Assembly (NCBI GenBank): GCA_030430205.1
Contig: JAUIGE010000010.1
Coordinates: 62,001 to 126,000, forward strand
Direction of reading: 5' to 3'
Origin: Bacteroidia bacterium
GTDB lineage: Bacteria > Bacteroidota > Bacteroidia > J057
DNA: 64,000 bases
Shown here in pieces: positions 62,573-64,000 of this stretch. The position numbers and the translations under genes were made by a program. Position 1 is the first letter of the stretch. The number at the start of each line of letters is the position of its first letter. The notes beneath the pieces were generated by a model that was not told the DNA's origin, searched no databases, and saw only the letters and a list, made by a program, of their open reading frames with translations.

Positions 62573-64000
62573 TTAAGGCTTCACAAGAAATTTTCGTCCT
62601 TCCCGGACGATGATCTCCACTACTTCTTCCATATCCTTGCGGCTGGTGCGGAAGTTGACAACGCAGGCGCGCAAGCTGTATTTCCCATGCACCACGGCAT
62701 TGGAGAGAAAGACTTCTCCCCCAGCCTGGAGGCTATCAAGCAGGCTTTTATTGAGCTCGTTCAGGTAGCTTTCCTCTTTTTTCTCCAAAGGAACATACCT
62801 CAAAGTAGCGATGCTCAGGTTATGGCTAACCGCCTCTAATTCAGGATGTTTCTCTGCCAGTTCATAGAGGTATTTCGCCAGGGCGATATCTTCTCCTATC
62901 AATTTGGCATAGCCTTGACGGCCGACCTGCTGCAAAGTCAGCCAGACTTTCAGCGCCCGAAATCCACGGGAATTTTGCAGGCCATACTCAAAGAAATTAT
63001 GGGCGCGGCTTTCGCCCTCCTGGGAGAAATTGTAATACTCGGGTTGCGAGCTGTAGGTATCGGTCAGATGCTGGGGATTTTTGACAAGGGTACAACCCGC
63101 TTCCAGCGGACAATACAGCCATTTGTGGGGATCGAGTGCCAGCGAATCCGCAGCTTCTATGCCTGCAAACAGCCCTTTCATCTCAGGAACGATGGCGGCA
63201 GGAATGCCGTAAGCCCCGTCAATATGAAGCCATAGATCATGGCTTTTGCAGATCGCGGCTATGGCCGCGACATCATCCACGGCTCCGGTGCTGACATCAC
63301 CGGCGGTAGCCACCACCATAAAGGGTTGAAGCCCTGCTTCCAAGTCCTGCCCGACGGCAGAGCGCAAGGCCTGGATGTCCATCCTGTTGGCGCTATCGGT
63401 GGCTATCCAGCGAATGGCTTTGGAGCCATGGCCAAACAAAGTCGCAGCCTTGTCAATCCAGGTATGGGTTGTTTTGGCGCAATAGACCATCATTTTGGCG
63501 GCATTTCCCGCCAGACCTTCCTCCTTGAAACCGGCGGGGGCTTTGGCATTTCTCGCCGCCAGGAAGGCGGTGAAGTTGGCCATATTGCCGCCGCTCACCA
63601 GCACGCCGCCATAGCTGGCGGGCAGGCCGATAAACTCCGCCAACCATTGGATGGTTTGCTTTTCGATGGCCGTGGCCATCGGGCTCAAAATCTCCGCCCC
63701 GACATTGGGGTTGATCGTGGCGGCAAGCATATCGCCCAGCATCCCAATGGGTGCTGGTGAGCCTGTGATATAGCCAAAAAATTTGGGGTGACCATTGAAA
63801 AGGGAGTGCTCGAACAATAAGTTCGGCACGCCCGCCAATAAGTCTGCTGCAGCAGTTCCCTGCTCGGGAAAAGACTTCTCGCCCAGGATCTGGGCTATTT
63901 CGCGGGGGCTTTCGCCCCTGCTGATAGGCCCTTCTGGCATCTTGCCAAGAAAAGCAGCGATCTCATCTACCAGCCGATGACCGGCCTGGCTGAAATCCTC
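62573..64000 (-). CDS. PLP-dependent group II amino-acid decarboxylase, 5' end cut off
   Basis: At least 475 residues of a pyridoxal-phosphate decarboxylase of the aromatic-amino-acid/glutamate type. The reading frame is open to the right edge of the window, so the start lies outside. The PLP-binding Lys is in LDPHKWLY; SGGNMANFTAF and HIDGAYG precede it as usual. The C-terminal domain is complete and ends REGRKFLVKP. Substrate (aromatic amino acid, glutamate or other) cannot be decided. It is convergent with the GH3 gene, with 4 nt between stops. Confidence 0.9.
   Translation of the reverse strand, partial: EDFSQAGHRLVDEIAAFLGKMPEGPISRGESPREIAQILGEKSFPEQGTAAADLLAGVPNLLFEHSLFNGHPKFFGYITGSPAPIGMLGDMLAATINPNVGAEILSPMATAIEKQTIQWLAEFIGLPASYGGVLVSGGNMANFTAFLAARNAKAPAGFKEEGLAGNAAKMMVYCAKTTHTWIDKAATLFGHGSKAIRWIATDSANRMDIQALRSAVGQDLEAGLQPFMVVATAGDVSTGAVDDVAAIAAICKSHDLWLHIDGAYGIPAAIVPEMKGLFAGIEAADSLALDPHKWLYCPLEAGCTLVKNPQHLTDTYSSQPEYYNFSQEGESRAHNFFEYGLQNSRGFRALKVWLTLQQVGRQGYAKLIGEDIALAKYLYELAEKHPELEAVSHNLSIATLRYVPLEKKEESYLNELNKSLLDSLQAGGEVFLSNAVVHGKYSLRACVVNFRTSRKDMEEVVEIIVREGRKFLVKP

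Overview
The window looks like chromosomal DNA of a Bacteroidota bacterium, most likely of the Saprospiria (Lewinella/Haliscomenobacter-like) group. The grounds are six secreted proteins ending in type IX secretion (T9SS) type A sorting domains, a choice-of-anchor V protein, a TIGR02757 protein, tricorn-type S41 peptidase, four-helix-bundle (23S IVP-like) protein, SusD-free but plug-domain envelope proteins, a weak Shine-Dalgarno context and TAnnTTTG-type promoter elements. The order is inferred from protein families; no rRNA is present to confirm it. No tRNA, rRNA, CRISPR, prophage or transposase gene was seen. The last gene (PLP decarboxylase) runs off the right edge.

Layout. 1-10.2 kb: Na/phosphate symporter, chromate transporter, tricorn-like protease, NlpC/P60 peptidase, gamma-glutamyltranspeptidase and a helical protein of unknown function. 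10.3-18.6 kb: T9SS cargo with dockerin-like repeats, four-helix-bundle protein, coiled-coil/thioesterase/YraN run, PrsW protease plus TIGR02757 pair, choice-of-anchor V protein; this stretch is full of 7-nt tandem repeats. 18.8-23.1 kb: a large MG2/plug/TonB-C-like envelope protein and a MATE exporter. 23.1-38.5 kb: a surface-glycan type locus with three B12-type radical SAM proteins, three methyltransferases, a nucleotidyltransferase, a CxxCH protein, a sulfotransferase-like protein, a flippase, a GT87 glycosyltransferase, an SGNH hydrolase and an O-antigen-ligase-like protein. 38.6-51.9 kb: VapBC-like toxin-antitoxin pair, T9SS cargo, MsrA, GH31 glycosidase, M23 peptidase, a Tyr/Trp-rich secreted protein, an SDR oxidoreductase and two paralogous T9SS proteins. 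51.9-64 kb: ComEC, an ScfR/RamB-type regulator next to acetyl-CoA synthetase, bestrophin channel, small DUF1801 and TfoX-like proteins, alpha/beta hydrolase, GH3 glycosidase and the truncated PLP decarboxylase.

How parts work together. The six genes from 23148 to 29542 overlap or nearly touch and should be one operon; with the flanking flippase, GT87, SGNH and ligase genes they make a plausible pathway for building, modifying (methyl, sulfo, radical-SAM chemistry) and exporting a surface glycan. The part from about 25.8 to 34.4 kb is visibly AT-richer than its flanks, suggesting a younger, exchanged segment. The ScfR-like regulator lies directly downstream of acs and probably controls acetate activation.

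Non-coding structure is the other main theme: seven intergenic tracts of 7-nt tandem repeats, two nested REP/BIME-like palindromic elements, REP-like palindromes lying in frame inside two T9SS genes, and several candidate terminators and operators.
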